Below, piece by piece: positions 21,616-31,638 of a stretch of 64,000 nt of DNA. The translations under genes and the position numbers were made by a program. Origin of the DNA: Ampullaceana balthica (Eukaryota > Mollusca > Gastropoda > Lymnaeidae). The stretch is taken from NCBI GenBank assembly GCA_944989445.1, contig CALYLW010000438.1, forward strand, positions 744,299-808,298. The letters run 5' to 3'. The notes under the pieces are model-generated. The model was given only the letters and a program-made list of their open reading frames with translations. It had not been told where the DNA came from and did not search any database. How positions within the stretch are numbered: the first letter of the stretch is position 1; every line of letters starts with the position of its first letter.

Positions 21616-21852
21616 TATATTTTTGCATTACAAGATAAATGAAGGATGAAACATGACGTGTAGAGTAGACAATGTAACATTGTTCAAACCTATTAGTGAT
21701 TTCCATTGATTAAAAAAATGTTACAAAGCAATGACTTCGTCATTACGCATATATCACATCTATTGATGACAAGACTCGGCGTCGGGAAAAAGTCACCCAG
21801 GCGGAATTATTTTACTGAAATATTAGTTGAATGGCATTTGTTTTTAAGTATA

Positions 21853-22110
21853 TATGGTGGTCGAGTGGCCTATGCGCTCAACTGACTTACCAATGGTCAT
21901 GGGTTAGAATTTCTACAAAGGGATTTGTTCCCGGTGGCCTATGGAGTCTCTGAGTCCACCCAGCTCCGAATGGGTATCTAACACTAGGTATGTAAACAAA
22001 GTCGGCTGGGTAATGCATGGAACCCTTATACTTATAGCCGTGGCTTGTGAACTCTGCGTAACTTACCGACAGACCGACTAGGCTGTGGACGCAATAATCT
22101 CGCCACGTGA
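21853..22110 (+). mobile_element. tRNA-derived SINE, copy 3 (damaged head)
   Basis: Recognisable phrases are GTGGTCGAGTGG, AATGGTCATGGGTTAGAAT (box B broken: GGTTAGAAT), TTTGTTCCCGG, CACCCAGCTCCGAATGGGTA, GGCTGGGTAATGCATGGAAC and GGACGCAATAATCT at the tail. The remaining tail is replaced by other sequence. Confidence 0.75.
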
Positions 22111-22147
22111 AATGAAAATACGGCAGGCGGGTACAGATGCTTATATA

Positions 22148-22566
22148 AAGATAAACTAAGAAATGCATTAATTTAATTACGGTACATTCGATCGATATGA
22201 AATTTTGATACAATGTATTGTCATCCAAGATATATCTGTGGTAAAATTTTGAGCTCTCTAGGACCATCAAAAGTGGTTTAAATTTACGTTGGGAAATTTG
22301 AAAAATTGCGGACAGACAGACACGAAAGCAAGTATATAATAAAATATAGATAAACTAAACAGTGCAATAATTTAATAACGGTACATTCGATCGATCTGAA
22401 GTTTTGATACAATGCATTGTCATCCAAGATCTATCTGTGGTAAAATTTTGAGATCTCTAGGACCATCAGAAGTGGTTTAATTTTACGCTGGCAGATTTGA
22501 AAAATTGTGGACAGACAAACCACCAACAAACAATGCCACAGGAACGAAAGCGAGTTAATAAAAACG
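22148..22566 (+). repeat. Two tandem units of about 200 bp
   Basis: Each unit starts GATAAACTAA, continues CGGTACATTCGATCGAT, TTTTGATACAATG, TATCTGTGGTAAAATTTTGA, CTAGGACCATCA and ends near GGACAGACA. Related sequence (CGGTACGTTCGATCGATC) occurs in the tandem duplication at 38520-39650. Confidence 0.8.
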
Positions 22567-23363
22567 TGTTTAATAAAGGCCAAAAAGCCAAAAAAATCAT
22601 TTCAGGTTAAACCATCTTTTAAAAAAGCCAAATTTTGAGAATTTGGCATTAAATAGGCCAATCTGGCAACCCTGCTCAATTGCGTAGTATGAGAATGTGT
22701 TTATAACACGTCACCTTGTCAATTACATTTTAAAAACAAAACAAACAAAACCGAAACAGTCATATGATTAAATCGATACAATAGAAATTCTGGGAATTCT
22801 TGTTTCAGTCTCTCGTTGCATCAGATGTAAATTATCGGAGATTTCCGTTAGTTACCTAATAGTCAGTGGCTTTAAATATAACAGAAAACTTGGGACCTTT
22901 TTTTGTGAGTCTCAAGTTAAGACATTACCATTTGAAAATTTATTGAAAATTCAATAGATAAAAACAAAGTTTTAACGCAAATGTATTTTAAGGTAATTTC
23001 TTCTGTCGTAGTTAAACAACAATAATAATGTGTGAAATGGAACACCTTCGCCTTCACCACAGACTTTGAACTCTTTGTATGTGTTCAGATGTGAAATATT
23101 TAGAACACCTGTTCTATCTATATGTTCAAAAATATAGTTCTTCGAAATGTTAGAACATACATTTTAAACATCTAACAAGTGAGTTCAAGTAATTAATTTT
23201 TGTAGTTATTTTTTTAAAAAATAAATTAAAATATAGTAAATTCTCTCTCTAAATTCGTTAATTTATTTAGGGCGTATTAATAACTCAGTAGATATATTTA
23301 TACCTACAGGTGGCGGTAAACAAAATACCATTCGCCACTTACCACATCACAGCAGAACAAGAA
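22567..23363. promoter_or_regulatory. AT-rich region upstream of paralog A
   Basis: No gene seen. Close to the start codon of paralog A the sequence TATATTTATA (23293-23302) could act as a TATA element, about 62 bp before the ATG. TTCTCTCTCTAAATTC near 23242 loosely resembles TTCTCGCTCTAAAATGC upstream of paralog B. The assignment is weak. Confidence 0.3.
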
Positions 23364-24182
23364 ATGGCCGGACCACCATCTTTGAGTGAACTACACGTTC
23401 ACCTTAGAGATTACTCTCTACCCCTCAACAACCAAGACCCCGTTGATGTTGATATTTACGCTTACGCAGACGTTGATCTATCAACCCGTCAAATTACTCG
23501 CGAACCCAGAAGTGAAACTTCTCATGCTCAAACAACCCTGGCGGAACAGAATACTGAATCTTTTCAGGGAAACACTTATTTCCATGTACCAGTTGGCGTC
23601 AACGGGGTAGCAACAATTCGTATGGAAATGAAGTGGATTTTAAGAATAATAGAAATAATCACTCATAACCCTGGGTAAGTTTGTAAGATATAACATTTTA
23701 AAATAAAATTTCAAATACTGGGTGTTGTTGTTTTTTTCCTTTTAAATAAAGTCCTATACTATAATCAATAAAATAGAATAACGTGATTCGATTGGTCAAG
23801 TGCGCATAGTAGACAACAAAATGACATAAATATTCTCATATTTTAATTGTCTGTATTATCATTTAAAATCTACGATTCCTACAAATTAATGAACATTTTC
23901 AGCATAGATTCCATTTAATTTGTGTAGTTTTTTGTGGCAGTCATATAGTCAATGTATTTTATGGAATAAAATATTAGTGGCCTGATTTTTAGGGTATTGT
24001 TCGGCCAAACTGAAAATGAGTCAACTCTAATAAATGTCGACAACATTGTTTTAAATGTCGAAATAAAGATTTCATCTACCCATGCCCTTACGTGTTCATT
24101 TAGCTTCTATAACATTGTAAATGGCAGTGTTTTCTCTCGAGATGGAACAACTGGCAATAAATATATTATGCTGGAAGCCTAA
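23364..24182 (+). CDS. Paralog A: two-exon gene, candidate divergent ubiquitin-like protein (166 aa)
   Basis: Exon 1 is 23364-23674 and exon 2 is 23993-24182; the 318-bp intron has GTAAGT and TTTTTAG at its ends. I placed the start at the ATG giving MAGPPSLSEL; the frame is open further upstream but without a better ATG. Splicing in phase 2 joins exon 1 to a frame that runs 62 codons to a stop. Residues 1-65 are polar and acidic, probably disordered (LRD at 14-16, DVDLST at 36-41). Residues 70-145 alternate short hydrophobic strands as in a beta-grasp fold. No signal peptide, membrane segment or C-terminal GG. LRD position, DxDLST, exon-1 length and intron phase match paralogs B and C. Function unknown; the ubiquitin-like call rests mainly on B. 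Confidence 0.6.
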
Positions 24183-24365
24183 GCTAGTTTTTTCAACTAA
24201 GTGGCCAGCATGTATTGATCAGATTGTATCACCCAGCGTGTATTTACAAGCTCGTACATATGATGCTACTTGTACGTGCAGTCAATGAAATACAGTGGTG
24301 TGTGTGGTCGATGGCTAAACACCGTAAATGTAGGCCACGGCACGCCACACATGTCACTTGCTGTG

Positions 24366-25190
24366 TTGTAGTTTAGGGTTAGCGGTTAGTGGTTTGGTCA
24401 TACAGGTAGTTTGGTTAAGGCTAGCGGTTAGGTCATACAGTGGTTAGGGTTAGGGTGAGTGGTTAGGTCATACAGTGGTTAGGGTTAGGGTGAGTGGTTA
24501 GGTCATACAGTGGTTAGGGTGAGCGGTTAGGTCATAAAGTGGTTAGGGTTAGGGTGAGTGGTTAGGTCATACAGTGGTTAGGGTGAGTGGTTAGGTCATA
24601 CAGCGGTTAGGGTTAGGGTGAGTGGTTAGGTCATACAGTGGTTAGGTCATACAGTGGTTAGGGTTAGGGTGAACGGTTAGGTCATACAGTGGTTAGGGTG
24701 AGTGGTTAGGTCATACAGTAGTTAGGGTGAGTGGTTAGGCCATATAGGTATTTTGGTTAGTGCTAGCGATTACGTCATACAGCGGTTAGGGTTAGGGTGA
24801 GCGGTTAGGTTATACAGTGGTTAGGGTTAGGGTGAGCGGTTAGGTCATACAGTGGTTAGGGTTAGGGTCTTAGGGTGAGTGGTTAGGTCATACATCGGTG
24901 GGTTTGTGGTTAGGTCATACAGTGGTTAGGTCGGGTTAGGGTGATTGGTTAGGTCATACAGCGGTGGGTTTGTGGTTAGGTCATACAGTGGTTAGGTCGG
25001 GTTAGGGTGATTGGTTAGGTCATACAGCGGCGGGTTTGTGGTTAGGTCATACAGTGGTTAGGGTCGGGATAGGGTTAGTGGTTAGATCATACAGGTATTT
25101 TGGTTAGGGCTAGCGATTAGGTCATACAGCGGTTAGGGTTAGGGTGAGTTGTTAGGTCATACAGGAGCTAGGGTTAGTGGTTAGATCATG
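24366..25190 (+). repeat. Telomere-like minisatellite (TTAGGG-containing)
   Basis: About 800 bp of irregular units of GTGGTTAGGTCATACA plus GTGGTTAGGGTTAGGGTGA, with shortened and extended forms (TATTTTGGTTAGGGC, GTGGGTTTGTGGTTAGG). TTAGGGTTAGGG occurs many times, matching the metazoan telomere hexamer, but always interrupted by TCATACAG segments. Confidence 0.95.
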
Positions 25191-26017
25191 CAGCGTTCCG
25201 ATTCAGTGAGCATATGCTATCCATAACTTTTTTTCCCACACAAACTCATCCATCTATAATAAATACTCCTCTGTCTCCGTACTCCTCTACCACTACCGTA
25301 TGTCATCTTGCTATACACGCATTTGTAGGTAGAATAATGTTTACCTACATTTTAATAAAATTGTTTACATTGTTCCTTTTTGCTTTGATGCGACATTACA
25401 TTCAAAATGTTTGGAAAAATAACTTATCTTTAAACATCAAAAAATATCCTGAAATGATTACATAGATACATAGATATCATCGAAATAAACACTTCAACAT
25501 TCAATTAAATATCCCTTTATTTTGTAATTTTGTGGTTATAATTTTTTTACTGTGGAATACATTTGTTTTGTTTTATTTTTATATCTCTAGTGGTTCGGCA
25601 CCCAGTCTTTCGTAGTTCGGCACCCAGACTTTCGTAGTTCACCCGACGACTCCTCAGCATTAAGAAATTCTCTCATGGGAAGTAGAGCAAATCAGACTTC
25701 AATTAAGTCAACTATAATCCTCATCCTCAAGTCAACTATAACCCTTTGTCTTCAAGTCATCTATAATCATCAAATGTCAACATCAGAAGAATTCCAAGGA
25801 CCCAGCAATAATTCAACTGCATGTCATGGTGATGTTATTTCGAAGGACAACTACAAGATATAAGTTAACCCCTACCTTAACACCAAAACTCACACAATCG
25901 AAAGATGAAGATTGGGGGAAAAAATGAATTATCGCGTTTTTATTTATCGTATTTATCCACCTTTTTATTTATAGTATTTATCCAATTTTAAAATGTTTTG
26001 CTGAACATCTATTTACC
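25191..26017. other. Unannotated AT-rich sequence
   Basis: Contains a 25-bp direct repeat (TCGGCACCCAGTCTTTCGTA, about 25593-25640). Frames of 83 and 62 codons have no recognised motif. No supported gene. Confidence 0.5.
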
Positions 26018-26085
26018 TCTCGTCAGAAGTGAACCGAATCGTACTTTAATATAAAACTGTATCTTTCGGTTCACAGAAGACGAGA
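26018..26085. other. Conserved hairpin, locus 1
   Basis: TCTCGTCAGAAGTGAACCGAA pairs with TTTCGGTTCACAGAAGACGAGA around a loop of about 25 nt. The pairing is TCTCGTC and GTGAACCGAA with an internal bulge. Near-identical hairpins occur at 27436-27500 and 45553-45616. Confidence 0.7.
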
Positions 26086-26104
26086 TTCTGGGAGCCTTAC
26101 AACT

Positions 26105-26590
26105 GTTTCACCTTTGGACTGAACTCGACTTCAGTTGTCCATTCTCTATTCCAATCTTTGCACCTTTTGTTTCTGCAGTTATCATAGGGTAAAATGTGGG
26201 TGAGACTGCAAGCAGGCTTTATAGATAAGTAGATGGATAACATGCAAACAGGTTATGAATTAGCCTGACAAGACGTCACAAAACAACTTTGTTTTGTGAC
26301 GTCTTGTCAGGCTCATACATATCCTGTTTGCATGTTATCCATCTACTTTTCATAGTGTAAGGGTTTTTAACCAAGGTTCAAGCACCCCATTACGATGGGG
26401 CAGACAGTGTGGAAGCCTGCAGCCATATATTTTGAAGGAAAAAAAAATTTGAGATGGCTGTTGTGTGCTGCAAAAATATTTGAGAATACTTGTCATACAG
26501 GAGCCGACCCAGACAAAAGGTGCAAAGATTGGAAGCGAGACAAGATCAGTCAAGTCAAGTTCAGTCCAGGGGTGAAACAGTCGCCAAAGT
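26105..26590. repeat. Large imperfect foldback
   Basis: The left arm (CTGTTTCACC, GGACTGAAC, TCCAATCTTTGCACCTTTTG at 26110-26173) reappears as its reverse complement at 26508-26585 (CAAAAGGTGCAAAGATTGGA). The core 26227-26348 is a near-perfect palindrome: AAGTAGATGGATAACATGCA with TGCATGTTATCCATCTACTT, and GCCTGACAAGACGTCACAAA with TTTGTGACGTCTTGTCAGGC. The arms diverge outward. I saw no target duplication. Confidence 0.8.
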
Positions 26591-26639
26591 ATTTCAGTGA
26601 CCTACTGAGTATAACTGTATCAGTGTTATAGCCATGCTG

Positions 26640-27300
26640 TATGACGTCACTTTTTTGGTGTACCTATTATTTAATAACGACCACACAAATATCTTCATTG
26701 ATGTGGTCCAGATAGGTGTAACTTTGTTAAAACAACTACCCACTGGCGAGCCGAGACTTAACAGTGTGTATTGTTTGCTGTATTTAAGTTTTTTGAACAT
26801 GTGAACAGTTGCTTGTATTTTTATTTTTTTTATTGTACAAGAAATGTGTTTTATTTATGACTCAAAGTCACTATCTATGGAACGGTTTCTTTAAAAATTC
26901 AGATTTGACTTTAAAATACGATGACTTTTAACTTTTTTGATTTGGAGATATTTTTAAAAAACTTTAGGTGTAGGGTGAGAATTGTCATTTCCTCTTATTT
27001 TGCATAATGACCCACGGTACTAAAACAGTCCTTCGACCTCAGTGCTGATATTCTTTGAACTATTTGTCTCTAAATATTTTTCATTCTGAAATTATTGTTT
27101 CTAATTTAATTTCGTGCATGTTGATGTTAAGTAAATTTTTGTTTACCTTATCCTGTTATTGGTTAATTATAGCAACAAACATAATTTATCCCCCTTAATG
27201 TTTTAAAATATATTATGTGATACTGCATTAATTACTTTTATACAACTAAATTTTGTCAATATTTTGAAAAATTGAAGAAAAAAAATTGAAAAATCTTGTG
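26640..27300. other. Unannotated AT-rich sequence
   Basis: No supported gene or named repeat; largest frames are about 70 codons without motifs. Confidence 0.5.
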
Positions 27301-27308
27301 CATGCCGG

Positions 27309-27433
27309 GTCAATCATAAGTATGGGACCCGCCCCCGACACTCAGAAACCAACTGTTGCTATAGTTACTGAGGCGAACTGTTGCAACAGTTGGTTTCTGG
27401 GTGTCGGGGGCGGGTCCCATACTTATGATTGAC
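27309..27433. other. Near-perfect long hairpin (about 51-bp arms)
   Basis: The left arm starts GTCAATCATAAGTATGGGAC and the right arm ends GTCCCATACTTATGATTGAC. The arms pair along about 51 bp with one mismatch (CACTCAG against CTGGGTG), around a loop of roughly 22 nt. The homologous position at about 45447-45522 keeps only an AACTGTTG-centred, shorter pairing. Confidence 0.9.
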
Positions 27434-27435
27434 TT

Positions 27436-27500
27436 ACTCGTATGCAATGAACCGAATCTTACTTCATTGGAATGTGACTTTCGGTTCATACCAGACGAGT
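27436..27500. other. Conserved hairpin, locus 2
   Basis: ACTCGTATGCAATGAACCGAA pairs with TTCGGTTCATACCAGACGAGT at about 18 of 21 positions, with a loop near 23 nt. It lies 2 bp after the long hairpin. Size and geometry resemble a microRNA precursor, but a transposon end is equally possible. Confidence 0.75.
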
Positions 27501-28399
27501 CACTGAAACATGCCGATCATTTTTTGACGCTGATTCAGTGATTTGGATTTTTTAATGTAAAATTTTACAATTATTGTTTATGCTGATACCATAAGATTTA
27601 TTGTTTTGTATGTGAAACAGTATTGTGTTAAAGAACAAGTGAGACAGCAATAAGGCCAGGTAGAAAGTAAGTTATTAAACAAAGAGATTGTGGTTAGGCC
27701 CGAAAAAGAAAAAAAAAGCTGTGCACTTTCTTTTCGAAGCCTCTTCAGGCTTAAATATAAGTAACAGCGCTCATTAACTTCCTTTCAAAACTGTGCTGCA
27801 TTGTCTTTTGAACTCACCAGAAAAATAAATGAAATTTACTGAATACAAACTTTACCGCCGCACTATTGTTGTGCACAGATACAACATTTTGTTTTCAGAC
27901 AATCTAAAAGCTCCTGTACAAATTATATTTAATGTACCGGAACATTACGGGCTAAAATACACCGACAAGAAATATGTGTTCCAAGAAATGGCAACAACAA
28001 AAAATTAAGACTTTTTTAAAATAGAAGTAAAGCACTGTTTCCGCTGTTACGTAAACTCTACCAGTGCGAACTGTGATATTGTGTATACGTCACACAAAAC
28101 CTGACTGTAAATTATTGCCCGTAATTCATTTAATTTTAGTTCAAGATTATATATAACACAATGTGAACTTGACAAAAGTATTTAGTTGTATTTTAAAATA
28201 GAAGGTGACATGATGTCATTTATCATAACTATTTTTCAAAATGTAATTTTGCGGAACAAAGCGTTACATTAATTTTAACAAGTGCTATTTTATTTGGTTA
28301 ATTTTTTGTTATAATAGAACTAAAAGTAAAATTCATTAAGAAAAGTACTTAATCTTTTAAACGATGTGTAGATTATTTAATAGGAATTAATATTTTTAG

Positions 28400-28757
28400 C
28401 ATTTGTTTTACCTGCAAAGGGTCAGAAATTTCAACAATTCTTGTTGTTGTTTTTAAAAGGATCGTTAAAATATATCCAGGCATCTGTATTTTTTTCATCC
28501 TTACTGAAATAAACTAATTGAAATGTTTACAAATGTTACGATAAAAGACATTCAAAAAATAAAATCTGATCACGGAGAAAAAAAAGTTTGTTTGTTTCTT
28601 TATTCTCTCCAGATTGTTTAAGAACCATGACAATATAATTATGTTTTTGTTCATTTTCCCCATCAAAATCTGAGAAATATTTGCTTATCCCCCCCCCCTT
28701 AACTATGACCATGCCACACAAAAATGCAGCTGGCCTAAACTAATGGTTGTTTTAGTT
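28400..28757. other. Unannotated AT-rich sequence
   Basis: No supported gene; contains a CCCCCCCCC tract near 28690. Confidence 0.5.
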
Positions 28758-29251
28758 TAGCGGCCACCCAACATTTTTCACGGCGGGCCGGATAGCTGAC
28801 AAAATGATGAGCGTGGGCCGCATAACAATTCTAGACGAAAATGTTAGTTTAAGTTGAGCCTTTTACGTTAATCGTGTGTCGGTGGAGACACTAAAACAAA
28901 AACAAACTAAGACAATCATCATATGTATTCACTAAAAAGTTATCAAATAAGACAAACTTAACAAAAAAAGATAGCTACATCAGACTTAGTGCGCACATGT
29001 GAGGAAGAAAAAGAAATAAATCTAAATTAAATAATTGAAAACAGCACATTTTAGGCCCACAAAAAACTAGATTTCCCCGCAAATGTGATGATCTTCTATT
29101 TTCCTAAATTAAACATTTAAATTGAATCAAAACGTCTCTTGTGCCTTATTTTCTATCAAGCACATTCATTGTTCAAATACCGTATGCGGGCTGGATGAAA
29201 TTGAGACACGGGACATAACCGGCCCGCGGGCCATAGTTCGGTGACCCATTG
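28758..29251 (+). mobile_element. Probable hAT-type MITE (weak ends)
   Basis: The left end TAGCGGCCACCCAACATTTTT and right end GGCCATAGTTCGGTGACCCATTG are imperfect inverted repeats of the CAGTGGTCACCAA kind. Inward, CGGCGGGCCGGATAGC mirrors CCGGCCCGCGGGCC. The flanks TTTTAGTT and TTTGGGTA match only partly, so the target duplication has decayed or the ends are misplaced. Confidence 0.5.
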
Positions 29252-29436
29252 TTTGGGTATTTGCTCACGAAATAAATCACAGGAAACAAAAATGATAAAA
29301 AGATGGTATACTTACCTTTGTTTGAATATACGATTTACATTTTTCTGCTAAAATGTATCTGGAAAAACACTTAATCCAAACTAAAGATGCCAAGCACTTA
29401 GGGGCCATCCATATATTACGTACGCAAGGAGGTGGG

Positions 29437-29747
29437 TGTCACATGTGATTAACATAATTTTGTGACGTAAGGTCACGTGAATGGTGGACGCGGGAAGAAA
29501 GGAGCATTCCTATTGGTTGAAAGTGTTGGGCGAGGAGTTGTGAGAAGACTTCCGGCAAGGAAGGAAGTAGAGTATGTGTGCGCCTCAAGATTTCCACGTT
29601 GTATTACCTCAAATGATATTTCTATGTACATATTATACATATTAAAGTTGTTTTGTATAAACAAATTCTTCAGTGGATTATTGTGCACAAGAGTATGTAC
29701 TGTGAGAACGCCCTAAGATTAATATTGTGACATAAGTAATAGTTACA
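29437..29747 (+). repeat. 5' LTR of Ty3/gypsy element (311 bp)
   Basis: Begins TGTCACATGTGATT and ends GTAATAGTTACA, about 96% alike by eye to the 3' LTR. It is preceded by GTGGG, the 5-bp target duplication. A possible TATA element (TATTATACATATTAAA) is near 29627. TTGGTGCAGAAGT follows, the expected place of the tRNA primer-binding site. Confidence 0.95.
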
Positions 29748-29816
29748 TTGGTGCAGAAGTAAAAGTGATTGCCATTAGGCATAAGTTCTAAGTCAACACA
29801 GTACAAGAGATTTTAG

Positions 29817-31130
29817 AAAAGAGGTTTCGTGGAAATACAAGTATTGGAACATGAACCCTTCAAGACCAAAGTATACCCTATTCCAATGGCATATAGAGAC
29901 ACAGTAAGGCAAGAAATTGACTACCTACTTAAAGAAAACAAAATAAGAAAAGCAGTTGAAGCTAACTATACCTCACCAACTGTCATAGTAAAAAAGAAGA
30001 ATGGAAAGATTCGACTATGCTGTGACTACAGACAGTTGAATAATATTACAAAATTGGACCATGAACCTATTGGAGACCCAAGAGACATTATAGACATAAT
30101 TGGTACTTCCAGAATATTCACTACATTTGACTTAAACAGAGGTTTTTGGCAGATAAACATGGATCCTGATTCTGTAAAATACACTGCATTCATAGCCATG
30201 GATGAGGTGTATGAATGGTTAGTAATGCCATTTGGACTGGTCAACAGTACAGCCACTTTTAGCAGATTTATGAAAGTGATGCTAAAAGGAATTCCAAATG
30301 TGGTACATTATGTCGACGACATATGCATCCACACTAAAGATTGGGAATCACATATCCATACACTTGAAGCTGTACTGGATAGACTCAAGAAACATAATGT
30401 GACAATCTCACCAGAAAAGATCAACATTGGAAAGAAGTATATAGATTTTTTGGGATACAGAATAGGAGGTGGTGCAGTCACTCCTACTGCAGAAAATGAA
30501 AACAAGATATTTAATCTGTCAGTCCCAAAATCTAAGAAACAAGTGCAAGCCCTGCTGGGACTATGTAACTTTTACAGACCTTTTATTGCAAATTATGCAG
30601 AAATTGTTCACCCACTAACAGAAGTTACAAAAACCAAAGATATTAGAAAATTTCAGTTTCCAGGAGATTGCCTCAACGCATTAGAGAACATTCAGGAGGC
30701 ATTTAGGAAGAAACCCATCTTAGTTACACCTCAATGGGACAAACCTTTCATTGTTTCTACTGATGCATCGTCCATTGCATTAGGAGCGTGCCTCATGCAA
30801 GAACATGATGGTATCCTACATCCTATACAGTATCTTAGCAGAAATTTGACCAAAACAGAGTGTAACTACAGCACCATAGAGAGAGAATGTCTAGCCATAG
30901 TGTGGGCTCTACAAAAACTTCAAAAATACCTTCTAGGTAGAACATTCACTCTTCTAACAGACCACAAACCACTTGTGGCATTCAACAAGAAGAAGATCAG
31001 CAACGCAAAAGTGAATCGCTGGGCTATGCTATTAGCCGACTACAAATTTGACATTAAACCTGTGAAGGGAAAGGACAATGTGGTTGCAGACATATTAAGT
31101 AGAATGACAATAAATAAAGACATTCTGTGA
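29817..31130 (+). CDS. pol: Ty3/gypsy reverse transcriptase-RNase H (pol fragment), open frame
   Basis: Open frame of about 437 codons without stop or frameshift. Blocks in order: HEPFKTKVYPIPMAYRD (fingers), SPTVIVKKKNGKIRLCCDYR, FDLNRGFWQI (first catalytic Asp), MPFGLVNSTATF, VVHYVDDICIHT (YVDD active site), DFLGYRIGGGAV, LLGLCNFYRPFI (thumb), VSTDASSIALGACLMQ (RNase H Asp), YSTIERECLAIVWAL (RNase H Glu) and LTDHKPLVAF. It ends after DILSRM, exactly where the integrase would follow. The first in-frame ATG (29889) lies inside the fingers, so no normal start exists; the frame is open from 29817 with no ATG. Protease and integrase are absent. Catalytic residues look intact. Confidence 0.9.
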   Translation, partial: KRGFVEIQVLEHEPFKTKVYPIPMAYRDTVRQEIDYLLKENKIRKAVEANYTSPTVIVKKKNGKIRLCCDYRQLNNITKLDHEPIGDPRDIIDIIGTSRIFTTFDLNRGFWQINMDPDSVKYTAFIAMDEVYEWLVMPFGLVNSTATFSRFMKVMLKGIPNVVHYVDDICIHTKDWESHIHTLEAVLDRLKKHNVTISPEKINIGKKYIDFLGYRIGGGAVTPTAENENKIFNLSVPKSKKQVQALLGLCNFYRPFIANYAEIVHPLTEVTKTKDIRKFQFPGDCLNALENIQEAFRKKPILVTPQWDKPFIVSTDASSIALGACLMQEHDGILHPIQYLSRNLTKTECNYSTIERECLAIVWALQKLQKYLLGRTFTLLTDHKPLVAFNKKKISNAKVNRWAMLLADYKFDIKPVKGKDNVVADILSRMTINKDIL

Positions 31131-31638
31131 ATTCCTAATGATAAAACCAGAGACTGTATTAAAAAGACATTCTGTGAATTACTAAATGATAAAACAGAGA
31201 CTGTATTAACATTAGTCTGTGAATTCTAAAGGATACAACAGAGACTGTATTATATTAATATTTTTATTTGTTGAACAATGGACAAGGAACAGTGTTTGAA
31301 TTCCACTGGATTATTAGTTAATTTTAATAATATTGATTGTTAAAATATTTTAATTACACAAAATTACAGATGTGTTTAAAAATTCCATTTTCATTTTTTC
31401 AGCACAGGTAGACGGCTGCAGTCCTACAGATTTTTTCTCATTATTTTTTATGTTTAGACTGTTGCAGTCCTACAGATTTTTTCTTATTGATTTTTATGTC
31501 CAGATGTTGTATGTAAGGCAATGAATGTTCATTGATGATAAATATTTGAAATTTGAATATAGATATAGATTAATTTGATTTTATGAAGACCAAAAATGTT
31601 GTATTTCATAAACATTTTTTTTGAAGGATGGGGGTGAA

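Larger units (their letters stand above)
20070..21840 (+). repeat. Segmental duplication copy 2 (with tRNA-Pro)
   Basis: Diverged duplicate of 4330-7200. It keeps GCACAAAACC near 20130, TTCTGTGTAAATGTGTTTG near 20798, CAGAGCTTTTGTTTGCTGCC near 21378, AACAAGATTAAATA at 21448, the tRNA-Pro and the GAAATATTAGTTGAATGGC end. It lacks the mariner and SINE of copy 1 but has a hAT MITE (20935-21105). A third, short fragment of the same 3' edge lies at about 63250-63300. Confidence 0.7.
27300..28400 (+). repeat. Duplicated segment, copy 1 (double-hairpin unit)
   Basis: Collinear with about 45440-46400: AACCAACTGTTGC hairpin, ACTCGTATGCAATGAACCGA hairpin, GGCCGATCATTTTT/GCCGATCATTTTTTGA, TGATTCAGTG, AAATTTTACAATTATT and AAATGAAATTTACT. 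The match is clear to about 27860 and weaker beyond. A roughly 150-bp block at 27620-27765 is specific to this copy. Confidence 0.6.

Noticed and set aside
24366..25190. True chromosome end
   Set aside because: TTAGGG units are interrupted by TCATACAG segments throughout, and ordinary sequence continues on both sides.
27309..27433. Rho-independent terminator
   Set aside because: A bacterial terminator call does not apply; the arms are far too long and the context is eukaryotic.
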